Of a DNA stretch of 64,000 nucleotides, positions 41,166-49,980 are shown piece by piece (within the stretch, counting starts at the first letter, position 1; the number at the start of each line of letters is the position of its first letter). Source of the DNA: Burkholderia pyrrocinia (GTDB lineage: Bacteria; Pseudomonadota; Gammaproteobacteria; Burkholderiales; Burkholderiaceae); contig NZ_CP070979.1 in assembly GCF_018417535.1 (NCBI RefSeq), forward strand, positions 372,001 through 436,000, read 5' to 3'. The notes under the pieces are model-generated. The model saw only the letters and a list, made by a program, of their open reading frames with translations. It did not search any database and had not been told where the DNA came from. The translations under genes and the position numbers were made by a program.

Positions 41166-43229
41166 TCATGCCGCGGGAGCGGTGCGGTCGATGCCGACCA
41201 TCCCGAACGAACGCAGATTGATCGCGTGCGGGATTTCGTTCATCGACAGGACCGCGAGGCGAGGGGCGATACGGCGTGAAAAAATCTTCAGGTGCCGGCG
41301 AAGCTCGGGCCGGCAGAGCAGTGCGGGGGACAGATTCTGTCGAAGCATCGCGTCGACCTGTTCGGCGAGCCGCGTGAGGAACGATTCGGCCAGGCCCGGA
41401 TCGAGCACGAACGCGCTGCTGCCGTCGGCGCCCTGCAAATTGTGCGCAATCGTGTTTTCGAGCATCGGCTCGAGCGTCAGCACCGCGAGCGCCTCCTTTT
41501 CGCCGATCAGGCGCTGGCAGATGCTGTGTCCGAGCTTCTGGCGTACGCGTTCGCCGAGCAACGCCGGATCCTTCTCGTGCCGCCCCGCGTCCGCCAGCAC
41601 TTCGACGATCTGGTCGATGTTACGGATCGGCACATGCTCGGACAGCAGGCCCTGCAACACGGCCTGCACGTCGCCGATCGACAGGATGTTGGGCACCAGT
41701 TCCTCGACGAGGCCGGGCGAGCGTGTGCGAACGCCTTCGAGCAAGGTCACGACATCGGTGCGGGACAGGAGCGTCGAGATGTTGGCGCGGACGACTTCGG
41801 TGACGTGCGTGACGAGTACCGTCATCGGGTCGACGGCCGTATAGCCCAGCGACGATGCACGAGAAAGCTGCGGTTCGTCGATCCACAATGCCGGCAGGCC
41901 GAATGCCGGATCGCGCGTCGCGATGCCCGCGAGGTCGCCGGGTTTGCCGCCGGGGTGGATCGCCAGCGTCTTGTCGGCATGCAGCGCAGCCTGGCCGAAG
42001 CGATTGCCGTACAGCGAGATGCGGTAGTCGTTCGAGCCGAGTTGCGCGGCGTCGCGGAACGTCACCGGCGGAATCGTGACGCCCATCTCTTCGGCATACT
42101 GCTTTCGGAATGCGGAAACGCGCTCCGCCAGAACGCCTTGCAGCGGAATCCAGGCGCGCGCGAGTTCCGCGCCGAAGCCGACTTCGACAGGCGCAACGGG
42201 CATCGCTTGCGAGTCGGGCGCGGTACCGGACGCAGCGGGCGCATCGTCGCCGGCCATTGCAGCGGTTGCCACGGCCGAGCGGCCGCGCGCGATCCACCAG
42301 GCGAAGAAGACCACCGGCGCGAGAATCAGGATCGGCCACTTCGGCATGCCCGGCAGGATCAGCAGGCCGATCAGCGCGCCCGTCACGAGGAACCGGATCT
42401 TGGGGAACTGCGCGAGCTGGCGGAATACTTCGTTGCTCAGTTCGCCGTCGGACGCCGAGCGCGTGACGATGATCCCGGTCGCGACCGAGATCACGAGCGC
42501 GGGTACCTGCGTGACGATGCCGTCGCCGATCGTCAGCAGCGTGAACTTCTGCAGCGCATGCCCGAGCGACATGCCCATCTGCGCGACGCCGACGGCCCAG
42601 CCGCCGAGGATATCGATGAGCATGATGATGATGCCGGCGATCGCGTCGCCCTTGACGAACTTGCTCGCGCCGTCCATCGAGCCGTAGAACGCGGCTTCCT
42701 TCTCCAGCGCCTTTCTGCGGGCCCGTGCTTCATCCTGGTCGATCAGGCCCATGTTCAGGTCGGCATCGATACTCATCTGCTGACCGGGCATCGCGTCGAG
42801 CACGAAGCGGGCAGCAACCTCGGACACGCGCTGCGCGCCGTTCGTCACGACCACGTACTGGACGACGATCAGGATGAAAAAGATGATCAGGCCGATGACG
42901 AAATTGCCCTGTACGACGAATTCGCCGATTGCGCCGATCACCTGACCGGCTTCCGCCCCGGACAGGATGAGTCTCGTCGCCGCGATGTTCAACGACAGCC
43001 GGAAGAGCGTCGCGATCAGCAGCAGCGACGGGAAGGTCGAGAAGTCGACGGGCCGGACAACGTAGATCGTCAGCAGCAGGATCGTGAATGCGAACGCGAA
43101 GTTCGTGATGATCAGCAGATCGAGCGCGGCGGACGGAATCGGTGCAAAGAGGATCAGCAGGATCGCCATGACGGCGAGCACGAGCGCGAGATCCTGTTGC
43201 CGGCCCAGGCGGGACATGAGCGCGTTCAT
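41166..43229 (-). CDS. flhA: FlhA, export gate protein
   Basis: 687 aa. The N-terminal half has eight membrane segments (LALVLAVMAILLILFAPI, GNFVIGLIIFFILIVVQYVV) with the FHIPEP-family loop FVLDAMPGQQMSIDADLNMG. The C-terminal half is the cytoplasmic substrate-docking domain (LVTHVTEVVRANISTLLSRT, PNILSIGDVQAVLQGLLSEH). FlhA forms the nonameric ring that receives chaperone-substrate complexes. It overlaps flhB by 4 nt. Confidence 0.97.
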   Translation of the reverse strand: MNALMSRLGRQQDLALVLAVMAILLILFAPIPSAALDLLIITNFAFAFTILLLTIYVVRPVDFSTFPSLLLIATLFRLSLNIAATRLILSGAEAGQVIGAIGEFVVQGNFVIGLIIFFILIVVQYVVVTNGAQRVSEVAARFVLDAMPGQQMSIDADLNMGLIDQDEARARRKALEKEAAFYGSMDGASKFVKGDAIAGIIIMLIDILGGWAVGVAQMGMSLGHALQKFTLLTIGDGIVTQVPALVISVATGIIVTRSASDGELSNEVFRQLAQFPKIRFLVTGALIGLLILPGMPKWPILILAPVVFFAWWIARGRSAVATAAMAGDDAPAASGTAPDSQAMPVAPVEVGFGAELARAWIPLQGVLAERVSAFRKQYAEEMGVTIPPVTFRDAAQLGSNDYRISLYGNRFGQAALHADKTLAIHPGGKPGDLAGIATRDPAFGLPALWIDEPQLSRASSLGYTAVDPMTVLVTHVTEVVRANISTLLSRTDVVTLLEGVRTRSPGLVEELVPNILSIGDVQAVLQGLLSEHVPIRNIDQIVEVLADAGRHEKDPALLGERVRQKLGHSICQRLIGEKEALAVLTLEPMLENTIAHNLQGADGSSAFVLDPGLAESFLTRLAEQVDAMLRQNLSPALLCRPELRRHLKIFSRRIAPRLAVLSMNEIPHAINLRSFGMVGIDRTAPAA

Positions 43230-44293
43230 GCGTTGACCTCGGCGGCGCGGCGGCGAATGCGCAGGTAGACCGATGCGGCGTCGCGATACGAGTCGGCGGA
43301 AATCTCCTGGTCGACCCGCGTTTCACGAAAGATCCGCCGGGCCAGCGCCGGCGATTCGACGACGGGAACGCCGTACACGAATGCGACCTTCTTGAGCCGT
43401 TGCGCGAAATCGCCGGCACCTCGTGCGATCACCTTGGGCGCTGCCATTTGCGACGGCACGTACTTCAGGCCGATCGCGTAGTGCGTCGGATTCGTGATGA
43501 GGACGTCGGCGTTCCGGACGCTGCGGAGGCTGCGCGTGTTCTGGACCAGCTCGCGACGAATCTTCCGCCGCTGGTTCTTGATCCGCGGGTCGCCTTCGCG
43601 CTGTTTGTACTCCTGCTTGATTTCGTGGCGGCTCATGCGCATCTTCTTCGCGAAGACGCGATGGACGACCACGAGATCGAGTGCCGCGAACACGGCGGCT
43701 GCAATCAGCAGTTTCGCGAAGAAGCTCAGGCCGGACGTCTGCATCAACTCGCCCAGGCGATGCGGGGCGAGCGGCGTATGTGCGACGCTTTCGATCACGG
43801 ACAGGATGCAGAACCATGCGATCAGGCTGTACACGACCATCTTGACGAGTGTGCGACCCGAGTCGAAGAGCGTCTGCAACGAAAAGACGCGGCGAAACCC
43901 CTGAACGGGGTTGAGACGCGACATGTCCGCCTTGACGGCCGCCGGCGCAAAGAGGAAGCGGGTTTGCAGCACGGCGACCAGCAGCCCGGTGCCCATCGAC
44001 AGCAATGCCATCGGCGCGATCAGGCGAAAGGCGTCCAGCACGGCGGTCATCAGCCACGTCGACATTGCACCGGGTGTATGCGCGGCGGCAGGAATCTCCG
44101 CAAGCAAGCGAACGCCGCGGGTTGCGATGGCGGCGGCGAGGTGCGCGCCGTCGGTCCACAGATAGGCCGCACAGGCGGCAAGACTGGCCAGCATGCCGAG
44201 CTCCTGGCTCTTGGGCGTCATGCCCTTCTTGCGCGCCTGCTCGAGACGATAGGCAGTGGCGGCTTCGGACCGGTTCTCGTCTTGTTCAGCCAT
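43226..44293 (-). CDS. flhB: FlhB, export switch protein
   Basis: 355 aa from ATG 44293. N-terminal signature EAATAYRLEQARKKGMTPKS, four membrane segments, and the autocleavage site NPTH at residues 268-271 within VLITNPTHYAIGLKYV. FlhB switches export from rod/hook to late substrates after self-cleavage. The intact NPTH, together with a candidate fliK, implies that a substrate switch still happens. The start overlaps fliR by 8 nt. Confidence 0.97.
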   Translation of the reverse strand: MAEQDENRSEAATAYRLEQARKKGMTPKSQELGMLASLAACAAYLWTDGAHLAAAIATRGVRLLAEIPAAAHTPGAMSTWLMTAVLDAFRLIAPMALLSMGTGLLVAVLQTRFLFAPAAVKADMSRLNPVQGFRRVFSLQTLFDSGRTLVKMVVYSLIAWFCILSVIESVAHTPLAPHRLGELMQTSGLSFFAKLLIAAAVFAALDLVVVHRVFAKKMRMSRHEIKQEYKQREGDPRIKNQRRKIRRELVQNTRSLRSVRNADVLITNPTHYAIGLKYVPSQMAAPKVIARGAGDFAQRLKKVAFVYGVPVVESPALARRIFRETRVDQEISADSYRDAASVYLRIRRRAAEVNA

Positions 44294-45047
44294 AGTGTCG
44301 GAACGTGGTCGGAACAAAGTCGAGCGCCAGCCGCACGAGCCGCAATGCGACCGGCCCGAGCGTGCCGGCTGCCAGCGCCATCGCGGCGAGCGTGACGAAC
44401 GCCTTGACCTGGAAGCCGAGCATCAGCGCATTCATTTGAGGCAGGGCGCGGGCCAGGAATGCAATCGCGAGATCGGTCAGGAACAGCGTCAGCATGACGG
44501 CGGCGGTCGCGCCCAGCGCGACGGCTGTCAGCGAGCCGAAATACGACGTGAACGACGCGGGGTCGCCGATGATGTGGACGGACGCAGGCGGAAACGACTG
44601 CGTGAGCTCGAACAGCAGACGGAGGAGGTCGCGATGCCCGTTGGACGCGAAGAAGATGACGCCCGCGGTCATGGTCAGGATGGAGCCGAGCAGCGGCGCC
44701 TGGCCGCGCGAACCCGGATCGATGACCATCGCCAGGCCATAGCCGGCCTGAACGTCCAGCACGCGACCGACGAACGAGAGGGCCGCGAAACTGGCCTGGA
44801 ACGCAAAGGCGATCGAGACCCCGAGCAGGCATTCCCATGCTGCAACGGGAATCATGCCCGCGTCGATCGGCCCCCGATAAGCGACCGAGGTGGCGAGACA
44901 CGCGGACAACGCGAGTGTCATGGCGACCTTGACTCGCATGGGCGTGACCATTTGCGAGAAGGGCGGGGCGAGCGCAAACACCGGGCCAATGCGCAACGAC
45001 AGCAACAGCGTCGCAGCAGCCCATCCGATACTCGGATTGGCGGCCAT
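44286..45047 (-). CDS. fliR: FliR, export gate protein
   Basis: 253 aa with six membrane segments. The order and signatures are those of FliR: RIGPVFALAPPFSQMVTPMR, EGLLGVSIAFAF-type segment at ECLLGVSIAFAFQASFAALS, and DLAIAFLARALPQMNALMLG. With FliP and FliQ it forms the gate core. It begins 2 nt after the fliQ stop. Confidence 0.95.
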   Translation of the reverse strand: MAANPSIGWAAATLLLSLRIGPVFALAPPFSQMVTPMRVKVAMTLALSACLATSVAYRGPIDAGMIPVAAWECLLGVSIAFAFQASFAALSFVGRVLDVQAGYGLAMVIDPGSRGQAPLLGSILTMTAGVIFFASNGHRDLLRLLFELTQSFPPASVHIIGDPASFTSYFGSLTAVALGATAAVMLTLFLTDLAIAFLARALPQMNALMLGFQVKAFVTLAAMALAAGTLGPVALRLVRLALDFVPTTFRHYG

Positions 45048-45049
45048 GG

Positions 45050-45316
45050 TTAACCCAGCGTTGGAATGAGATTAAAGAGGGATTGGGTAAAGCCGGTCAA
45101 TCGGGCCAACATCCAGGAGCCGAGCAAAACAATGACGAAACCGACGACAACCAGCTTCGGCACGTAAGAAAGACTCATTTCCTGAAGTTGCGTGACGACT
45201 TGAAACAGGCTGATGACCAGGCCCGTTACCAGTGCGGCGAGAAGAATGGGACCCGCGACAAGCAAGCCTGTCCACATTAACTGAGCCATGAGGCTCAGTG
45301 CGCTGTCGCTCGACAT
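45050..45316 (-). CDS. fliQ: FliQ, export gate protein; first gene of the flagellar operon
   Basis: 88 aa with two membrane hairpin segments (LLVAGPILLAALVTGLVISL and LVVVGFVIVLLGSWML) joined by QVVTQLQEMSLSYVPK, the classical FliQ loop. It is the first gene of a run of 27 that overlap or are separated by at most 35 nt down to 25264, so the whole run is probably one transcript. A candidate promoter lies about 50 bp upstream. Confidence 0.95.
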   Translation of the reverse strand: MSSDSALSLMAQLMWTGLLVAGPILLAALVTGLVISLFQVVTQLQEMSLSYVPKLVVVGFVIVLLGSWMLARLTGFTQSLFNLIPTLG

Positions 45317-45346
45317 TCTCTCATTCCCCCGCGGGTGTTACTGTTT

Positions 45347-45392
45347 ATTACGATTATTTCGTTATGTTGAAGTGCAATCGTAATGATGTCAA
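45347..45392 (-). promoter_or_regulatory. Candidate promoter and operator of the flagellar operon
   Basis: On the minus strand TTGACA (45387-45392) and CAACAT (45364-45369) lie 17 bp apart, giving a perfect -35 and a weak -10 about 48 bp before the fliQ ATG. ATTACGATT (45347-45355) and AATCGTAAT (45376-45384) are exact inverted repeats that bracket the -10 box, an arrangement expected of an operator. No -24/-12 sigma-54 pair is seen. The remaining 45317-45685 is AT-rich around 45460-45530 and otherwise empty. Confidence 0.5.
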
Positions 45393-45685
45393 CGAGACTG
45401 AAAGGATTTAATCGATGCCGAGAATCAACCGGGAGTTGTCAATCCCGGCGTTGGCGATGCTTCTAATTAGTTAATTGAATATTGTGAAATATTGTTTTTG
45501 GGAAACATTATCTCCGCCTGATGTTTAATCCGATGCCGGAGCGACGACGGCCGGGACGACACGACGGAATGATTGCGCGATGAGGGGACTCGGCTGCGCC
45601 GCGTATCGCGCAATCGAGCAAGTGCCCCCGTCCCGCCTCTTGTCGGGGCGGCCGGGGGCAAGCGGACGGCCGCGCGATGCGCGCC

Positions 45686-46831
45686 TTACGCCGGATTTTG
45701 CGTACGCTTCAGGCCGAATGCCGTCAGTGACTGAGCAAGCGTACGGCCGGTCGGCCCCAGGGGACGATTCAGCGCGGCATCCCTGAGGGTGTTGGCAGAC
45801 TCGATGTTGTTCGCCGCTTCAAGTTCCAGCGTCTTTGCAAGTGTGGCGGACAAGGACGCCGGATCGAGGCGCAGTGCAACTTCGGCGTGGTGTCGAGCAT
45901 CGTCTTGACGCCCCTGAAGACGCAACGCAACGGCAAGTGACCCGTGAGCCTCGGCAAACCCCCGATCGAGGGTTGCCGCGTGCTGAAAGCGTTCGCCTGC
46001 CGCGACCGGATTCCCGTCGAAGAGCCAGGCCCAGCCGGCCGCAAGCCAGGAGCCTGCATGGCTGGCAAGCCGTTCCGCAGCTTGATCGAGCGTTGCTGCC
46101 GCGTCCGGGTATCGTTCCTGCGCGAGCAGGCAAAGGCCACGCCCCAGCGTGGCGCGTGCTTCCAGCGGGTTGCTGTCGGCCGCCCGTCCAAGCAGTTCGG
46201 CAGCACGCTCGATGTTGCCCGCTTCGAGTTCGGCCAATCCGGTTATTACGAGGCTGTCGGCAGATTCCGGCGCACGCGCCGCGTAGCGGCGAGCATTCGC
46301 CAGATCCCCCAGATCAAACAACAGCGCCGCGTAGGCGCCCGCAAACCCGGGAGGCGGGGCGGCCTGATCCGCCAGCGGGGCGCCCATCCGAACGGCTTCG
46401 TCGAAACGACCCAAGTGATGAAGGGCCCGCAACTTCAGGAGGGCGGCCCCTGGAACCGCTTCGAGACAGGCCGGCTCCATGTCGGCAGCAGGTTCGAACG
46501 AGCCGCACATGGCGCTCGCATAGGCCAGGTTGTAGTAAAGAGCAGGATTCGCGTCATGTTCGGCGAGTGCGCGGAAATCGGCCAGGGCGGCTTCAAACCG
46601 ACCTTCCGACATGGCGGACAAGCCCCTTGTATTCACGAGCGATGGCGTGAGCGGCTGAATCGTTTCGTGGCGCGTCAGCAATTCATTGCAGAGGCGATAC
46701 TGACCGGCGTCAAATGCGGCAATCGCGGTGTCGGCCAGCAGATTGAGATTGTTTGAATCCTCGTTCAGGAAGCTCAAAAGACGATCGAGATGCGCTTGGG
46801 AGGATTGGGGCGCCTGCAGATCGGCTGCCAT
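45686..46831 (-). CDS. TPR-repeat protein upstream of the flagellar operon
   Basis: About 380 aa of TPR-like repeats (GLSAMSEGRFEAALADFRAL, GLAELEAGNIERAAELLGRA, GRGLCLLAQERYPDAAATLD, SLAVALRLQGRQDDARHHAE) with no transferase domain, signal or membrane segment. I prefer ATG 46831 because AAAGGA lies 10 nt upstream; ATG 46879 or 46852 would add 16 or 7 residues without a ribosome-binding site. It reads towards fliQ but is separated by 369 bp, so it has its own promoter. It may be a chaperone or an acceptor-binding partner of the TPR transferases; the role is unknown. Confidence 0.75.
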   Translation of the reverse strand: MAADLQAPQSSQAHLDRLLSFLNEDSNNLNLLADTAIAAFDAGQYRLCNELLTRHETIQPLTPSLVNTRGLSAMSEGRFEAALADFRALAEHDANPALYYNLAYASAMCGSFEPAADMEPACLEAVPGAALLKLRALHHLGRFDEAVRMGAPLADQAAPPPGFAGAYAALLFDLGDLANARRYAARAPESADSLVITGLAELEAGNIERAAELLGRAADSNPLEARATLGRGLCLLAQERYPDAAATLDQAAERLASHAGSWLAAGWAWLFDGNPVAAGERFQHAATLDRGFAEAHGSLAVALRLQGRQDDARHHAEVALRLDPASLSATLAKTLELEAANNIESANTLRDAALNRPLGPTGRTLAQSLTAFGLKRTQNPA

Positions 46832-47166
46832 AAATTGGGAATCCTTTGGCATGAGCGAATAACGCGTTATTGAATTCAAAAGCGTAAATATCCTGAATCA
46901 ATCCATTCCAATCCGATCGATTCCAGATTATCGGGAATTAATTCCTGATGAGGATGGTGGATGTCAGGCAGTGTAACAAAGCCGTCAGGTATTCGAGCGG
47001 GTTTTGACGGGCGCACACCGCGCGCGCTTGCCGGTGCCGTCACGTTGTTCAAGGACGTTTCAGGCGGGCCGCGGCACCGGTGCGGCTGACATCGGATCGT
47101 ACGTGTCGGCGGACCGCGCGCGCATGCGGCTGCCGACCGTTGTCGACACGGACCAGCGTCACGTCA
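46832..47166. other. Gap upstream of the TPR gene, no gene seen
   Basis: The part next to the TPR gene (to about 46980) is AT-richer and presumably holds its promoter. It includes the palindromic-looking CGCGTTATTGAATTC stretch near 46862. I cannot assign -35/-10 boxes with confidence. The remainder is GC-rich and featureless. Confidence 0.3.
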
Positions 47167-47220
47167 TGCATATCGATCATTCCGGCAAGTTTGCCGTCGT
47201 CAGCGGCGCGGCCGCTGGCC
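47167..47220 (+). pseudogene. N-terminal scrap of a short-chain dehydrogenase
   Basis: ATG 47167 reads MHIDHSGKFAVVSGAAAG, matching the first beta strand and start of the glycine-rich NAD-binding loop of short-chain dehydrogenases (M.IDL.GK.AVVTG..AG). The frame then runs straight into antisense of the monooxygenase 3' end, so the gene has been deleted beyond its first 18 codons. No ribosome-binding site remains. Confidence 0.45.
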
Positions 47221-47222
47221 GG

Positions 47223-48365
47223 TCACGCGCGCCCCATGATCCGCGTGCCGAGCGAGATGCCGAGTTCGGACAGCGACGCATTGGTCGCGAGTTGAAGGGC
47301 TTCCCAGCGCGACAGCGCGGCGTCGAACGCGGGGCCGCGCCCGACGCCGCGCAGCGCCTCGGCGAGACCGACCGCATTCTCCGCCGCTTTCGCGACGCCG
47401 GCGGCCGTGTGCGGCCGGACGAGGCAGGCCGCGTCGCCGAGCAACACCGTGCGGCCGAACGCCATGCGCTCGACCGAGAGATCCAGGATCGCCTGCGCAA
47501 ACGGCGCGTGCGTCGCGTCGACGAGCGCGGCGAGCGTCGGCGCGAGCATCCGGCGGCCGGCCTCCACGAGTTCGAGCCGGTTGTCGTCCCGCATCGCGCC
47601 GGGCGGCAGCGAACCGTCGCGCTGCGTGCCGTCCTGCGCCAGGAACAGCGACGGCACGCGATCCTGCGCGAGCCGCCGGTACCAGACCCAGTTCACGCGC
47701 CGTTTGCCCGGTTCGATCGCGCCGTCGCGGCCGGGTACCAGATAGGTCAGGAACAGATGCGCGTCGCCTTGCTGAAACGTGAAGCGGTCGCGCAGTACCC
47801 GCAGCACCGTATCGGGAAGCAGGTGCTCGTCGACGAGCCCGCGCCACGCGACATAACCCGCATACGCGGGCCGCGCATCGGGAAGCAGTTGCGCGCGGAC
47901 GTTCGAGCGGCCGCCGTCGGCGCCGACCAGCAGGTCGGCCTGCTCGACGCGGCCGTCCGCGAAATGCGCGATCACGCTGCCGCCCTCCTGCGCGAACCGC
48001 TCGAACGATACGCCGGCGTGCACGATGCCGGCGGGCAGCGCGCGCCTCAGCGCCGTGTAGATCACGTTCCACGCGGTCTGCGTTTGCGGCATGTAAAGGC
48101 GTTGGACGATCCGGTCGTGTTCGTCGAGATAGATCCGGTCGACCGAATCGACGCCCGCATCGCGCGGCACGGGCACGCCGCCGAACGTGAATGCGCGTTC
48201 GATCGGCGCTTGCAGCACGATGCCGCCGCCGCGGCTGTCGAGGTCGTTCGGCGATTGCTCGAACACCTTGACGCGCCATCCGGCCGCACGCAGCGCGGTC
48301 GCGGTGAAAAGCCCGCCCACCGATCCGCCGATGACGACCGCCAGCGGGCTCGAAACGTCGCTCAT
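47223..48365 (-). CDS. FAD-dependent monooxygenase (PHBH family)
   Basis: 380 aa. The N-terminal dinucleotide-binding loop (LAVVIGGSVGGLFTATALRA) and the second FAD motif (FGRTVLLGDAACLVRPHTAA) identify a class A flavoprotein monooxygenase; ADLLVGADGGRSNVRAQL is the middle DG motif. The C-terminal substrate region resembles 2,6-dihydroxypyridine/salicylate-type hydroxylases, so an aromatic or N-heteroaromatic substrate is likely but unspecified. On either side are remnants of an alpha/beta hydrolase (48403-48552) and a short-chain dehydrogenase (47167-47220), suggesting a partly deleted catabolic cluster. The TetR gene at 48900-49619 may have been its regulator. Confidence 0.88.
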   Translation of the reverse strand: MSDVSSPLAVVIGGSVGGLFTATALRAAGWRVKVFEQSPNDLDSRGGGIVLQAPIERAFTFGGVPVPRDAGVDSVDRIYLDEHDRIVQRLYMPQTQTAWNVIYTALRRALPAGIVHAGVSFERFAQEGGSVIAHFADGRVEQADLLVGADGGRSNVRAQLLPDARPAYAGYVAWRGLVDEHLLPDTVLRVLRDRFTFQQGDAHLFLTYLVPGRDGAIEPGKRRVNWVWYRRLAQDRVPSLFLAQDGTQRDGSLPPGAMRDDNRLELVEAGRRMLAPTLAALVDATHAPFAQAILDLSVERMAFGRTVLLGDAACLVRPHTAAGVAKAAENAVGLAEALRGVGRGPAFDAALSRWEALQLATNASLSELGISLGTRIMGRA

Positions 48366-48402
48366 GATTGCTTCCTCCGGATGATTCGTCGCGCGCGGCG
48401 AT

Positions 48403-48552
48403 TCAGCCTTCCCATTGCTTCAGGAAGTCGAGCAGCAGCGCGTTCACGCGCTCCGGCTGCTCCTCCTGCGGCAGGTGCCCGCATTGCGCGATCGGCTCGG
48501 CACGCAGGTTCGTCGCCATGCTTTGATGGGTGATCGAAGGCGCGAGGGTCAT
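48403..48552 (-). pseudogene. C-terminal remnant of an alpha/beta hydrolase
   Basis: The frame reads MATNLRAEPIAQCGHLPQEE then QPERVNALLLDFLKQW and stops. This is the end of epoxide-hydrolase/haloacid-type alpha/beta hydrolases, including the catalytic His in QCGHLPQEE. The nucleophile and acid residues and everything upstream are missing; the first codons to 48552 are fusion sequence. It lies 37 bp upstream of the monooxygenase start, so it was probably once cotranscribed with it. Confidence 0.65.
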
Positions 48553-48899
48553 GCGACGGTCCCGGTTCGGTTCGGCCTGCGCGCAGCAGGCGCGGCCGCG
48601 AATGCCTATCGAGGATAGGTGAAGCGCGCGGCGCGCCGGATAAATTGTTCTGAATTCGTCTGGTTGCGCGCGCGGCCGGCATCGACCGCTTCATCACGCT
48701 CAAGTTGTGGCCGGGTGGCCGGCGTCTTCTGATCCTCGCGTGAATCGTGGATCGTGAATCGCGCCGCAAGCGGCGGTCCGGCGATCTGCCCGACCGACGC
48801 AGGCGCCCGAGCGCGAAATGCCGGATGTCGATTCGACCGTCGTCGAGCGTCGCGCGACGATTGCACGCGATCTGCGCGCGCCTGCCGGCCGCCGCCGCG
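48553..48899. other. Intergenic stretch, no gene seen
   Basis: About 350 bp between the hydrolase remnant and the TetR stop. It contains short imperfect direct repeats of a GTGAATCG/GTGGATCG type near 48740-48765 but no convincing coding frame, promoter or terminator. It is likely part of the deletion scar that removed most of the hydrolase gene. Confidence 0.3.
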
Positions 48900-49619
48900 T
48901 CAGGTGCGCCGGCGGCGCCGGGCGGTCGCGCCCGACGCGAGCTGCTTCAGCGCGGCGGGCGTGCCGTTCAGGAATGCGTCGATCAGCCGTTCGATTTCGG
49001 TGTCGAGATCGTCGGGCACCGGCAGGCCGTAGACCCACTTGCGGACGCCGAGATAGAAGATGCTCGCGTGCAGGCTCCAGACCAGTTCGATTTCCGCATT
49101 GCGCTGGGCTTCCGTCGCCGGCGTGGCGATGTCGTATTCGTGCCGCAGCTCGCGCAGCACCGGCAGGAAGACGCGTTCGCGCAGCCGCGACAGGTAGCGC
49201 GTGTTGAACCCCTCGCGGCTGAGCCCCGCGAAGATGAAGGTGCGGATCCATTCGCGCCGCAGGATGGTTTGCGCGTACGCGCGGTAGAACGCGACGAGCC
49301 GATCCTGCAGCGACAGCGTGCGATCGGCGATCAGTTTTTCCCAGTCGGGATTCCACGTGTAGATCTCGTCGTACACGCGATCGATCAGCGCCTCCTTGCT
49401 CGGGAAGTATCGGTACAGCAGCGGCTGGGTGACGCCGATCTGCCGCGCGAGCTCGCGCGTGCTGCCGGAAAAGCCGTGCGTCGCGAAGTGCTCGATCGCC
49501 TTCTCGACGATCTGCCGCTCGCGCGCTTCCGGCGCGAGCCGGCGGCCCGGCGTGACGGCGTTGCCGTCGGCGTCCGTCCCGCGCTCGCGGGCCGGCGTGC
49601 TGCGTTTTCTTTCGGTCAT
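48900..49619 (-). CDS. TetR-family transcriptional regulator
   Basis: 239 aa from ATG 49619. The DNA-binding domain is typical: QIVEKAIEHFATHGFSGSTR, ELARQIGVTQPLLYRYFPSK, EALIDRVYDEIY. The C-terminal ligand domain is helical (TRLRERVFLPVLRELRHEYD). It is divergent from the DUF1275 gene and upstream of the remnant hydrolase/monooxygenase locus, either of which may be its target. Confidence 0.9.
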   Translation of the reverse strand: MTERKRSTPARERGTDADGNAVTPGRRLAPEARERQIVEKAIEHFATHGFSGSTRELARQIGVTQPLLYRYFPSKEALIDRVYDEIYTWNPDWEKLIADRTLSLQDRLVAFYRAYAQTILRREWIRTFIFAGLSREGFNTRYLSRLRERVFLPVLRELRHEYDIATPATEAQRNAEIELVWSLHASIFYLGVRKWVYGLPVPDDLDTEIERLIDAFLNGTPAALKQLASGATARRRRRT

Positions 49620-49980
49620 GCATCGGCTCCTGATGACGCGCATTCTTAACTATCGATCGAAAAATAACACGATCGGGGCGTCGAATACGGCTCGCGACGC
49701 GGTTTTGTGGCGGCGCGGGATCCGTTGCGGGATCGTCCCGCGTCGAACCTGGCCGGCGGCCCGGTCCGCCGCGCGCGGCGGATTCAGAAAAATTCAGGCC
49801 GCCGCCATGACATTAAGGTTGCCCTTCACTAGTCTTGCTCCCGAACCGCCGGATGGGCCGGATGCCAGTCGGCAAGCCGGGCCGGTCGGTGAAACCGGAG
49901 CGGAACATGCGTTATCTGATCTGGCCGGACGCTGGCATGGCGGGCGCCGGCGCCGTCGACACCTTCCACGGAGCCGGGCC
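49620..49980. promoter_or_regulatory. Divergent promoter region between tetR and DUF1275 genes
   Basis: 361 bp without a gene. Near the tetR start the AT-rich stretch around 49648-49670 contains TATCGATCGA, a short palindrome that could be an autoregulatory TetR site. GGAG lies 7 nt before the DUF1275 ATG at 49981. No confident -35/-10 pair can be named. Confidence 0.35.

Noticed and set aside
41292..43268. 658-codon plus-strand frame across flhA
   Set aside because: Antisense of flhA, rich in Arg/Asp/Gln, with no motif.
47004..48533. 509-codon plus-strand frame across the monooxygenase
   Set aside because: Antisense of the FAD monooxygenase. Only its short SDR-like segment at 47167-47220 looks like real protein and is reported separately.
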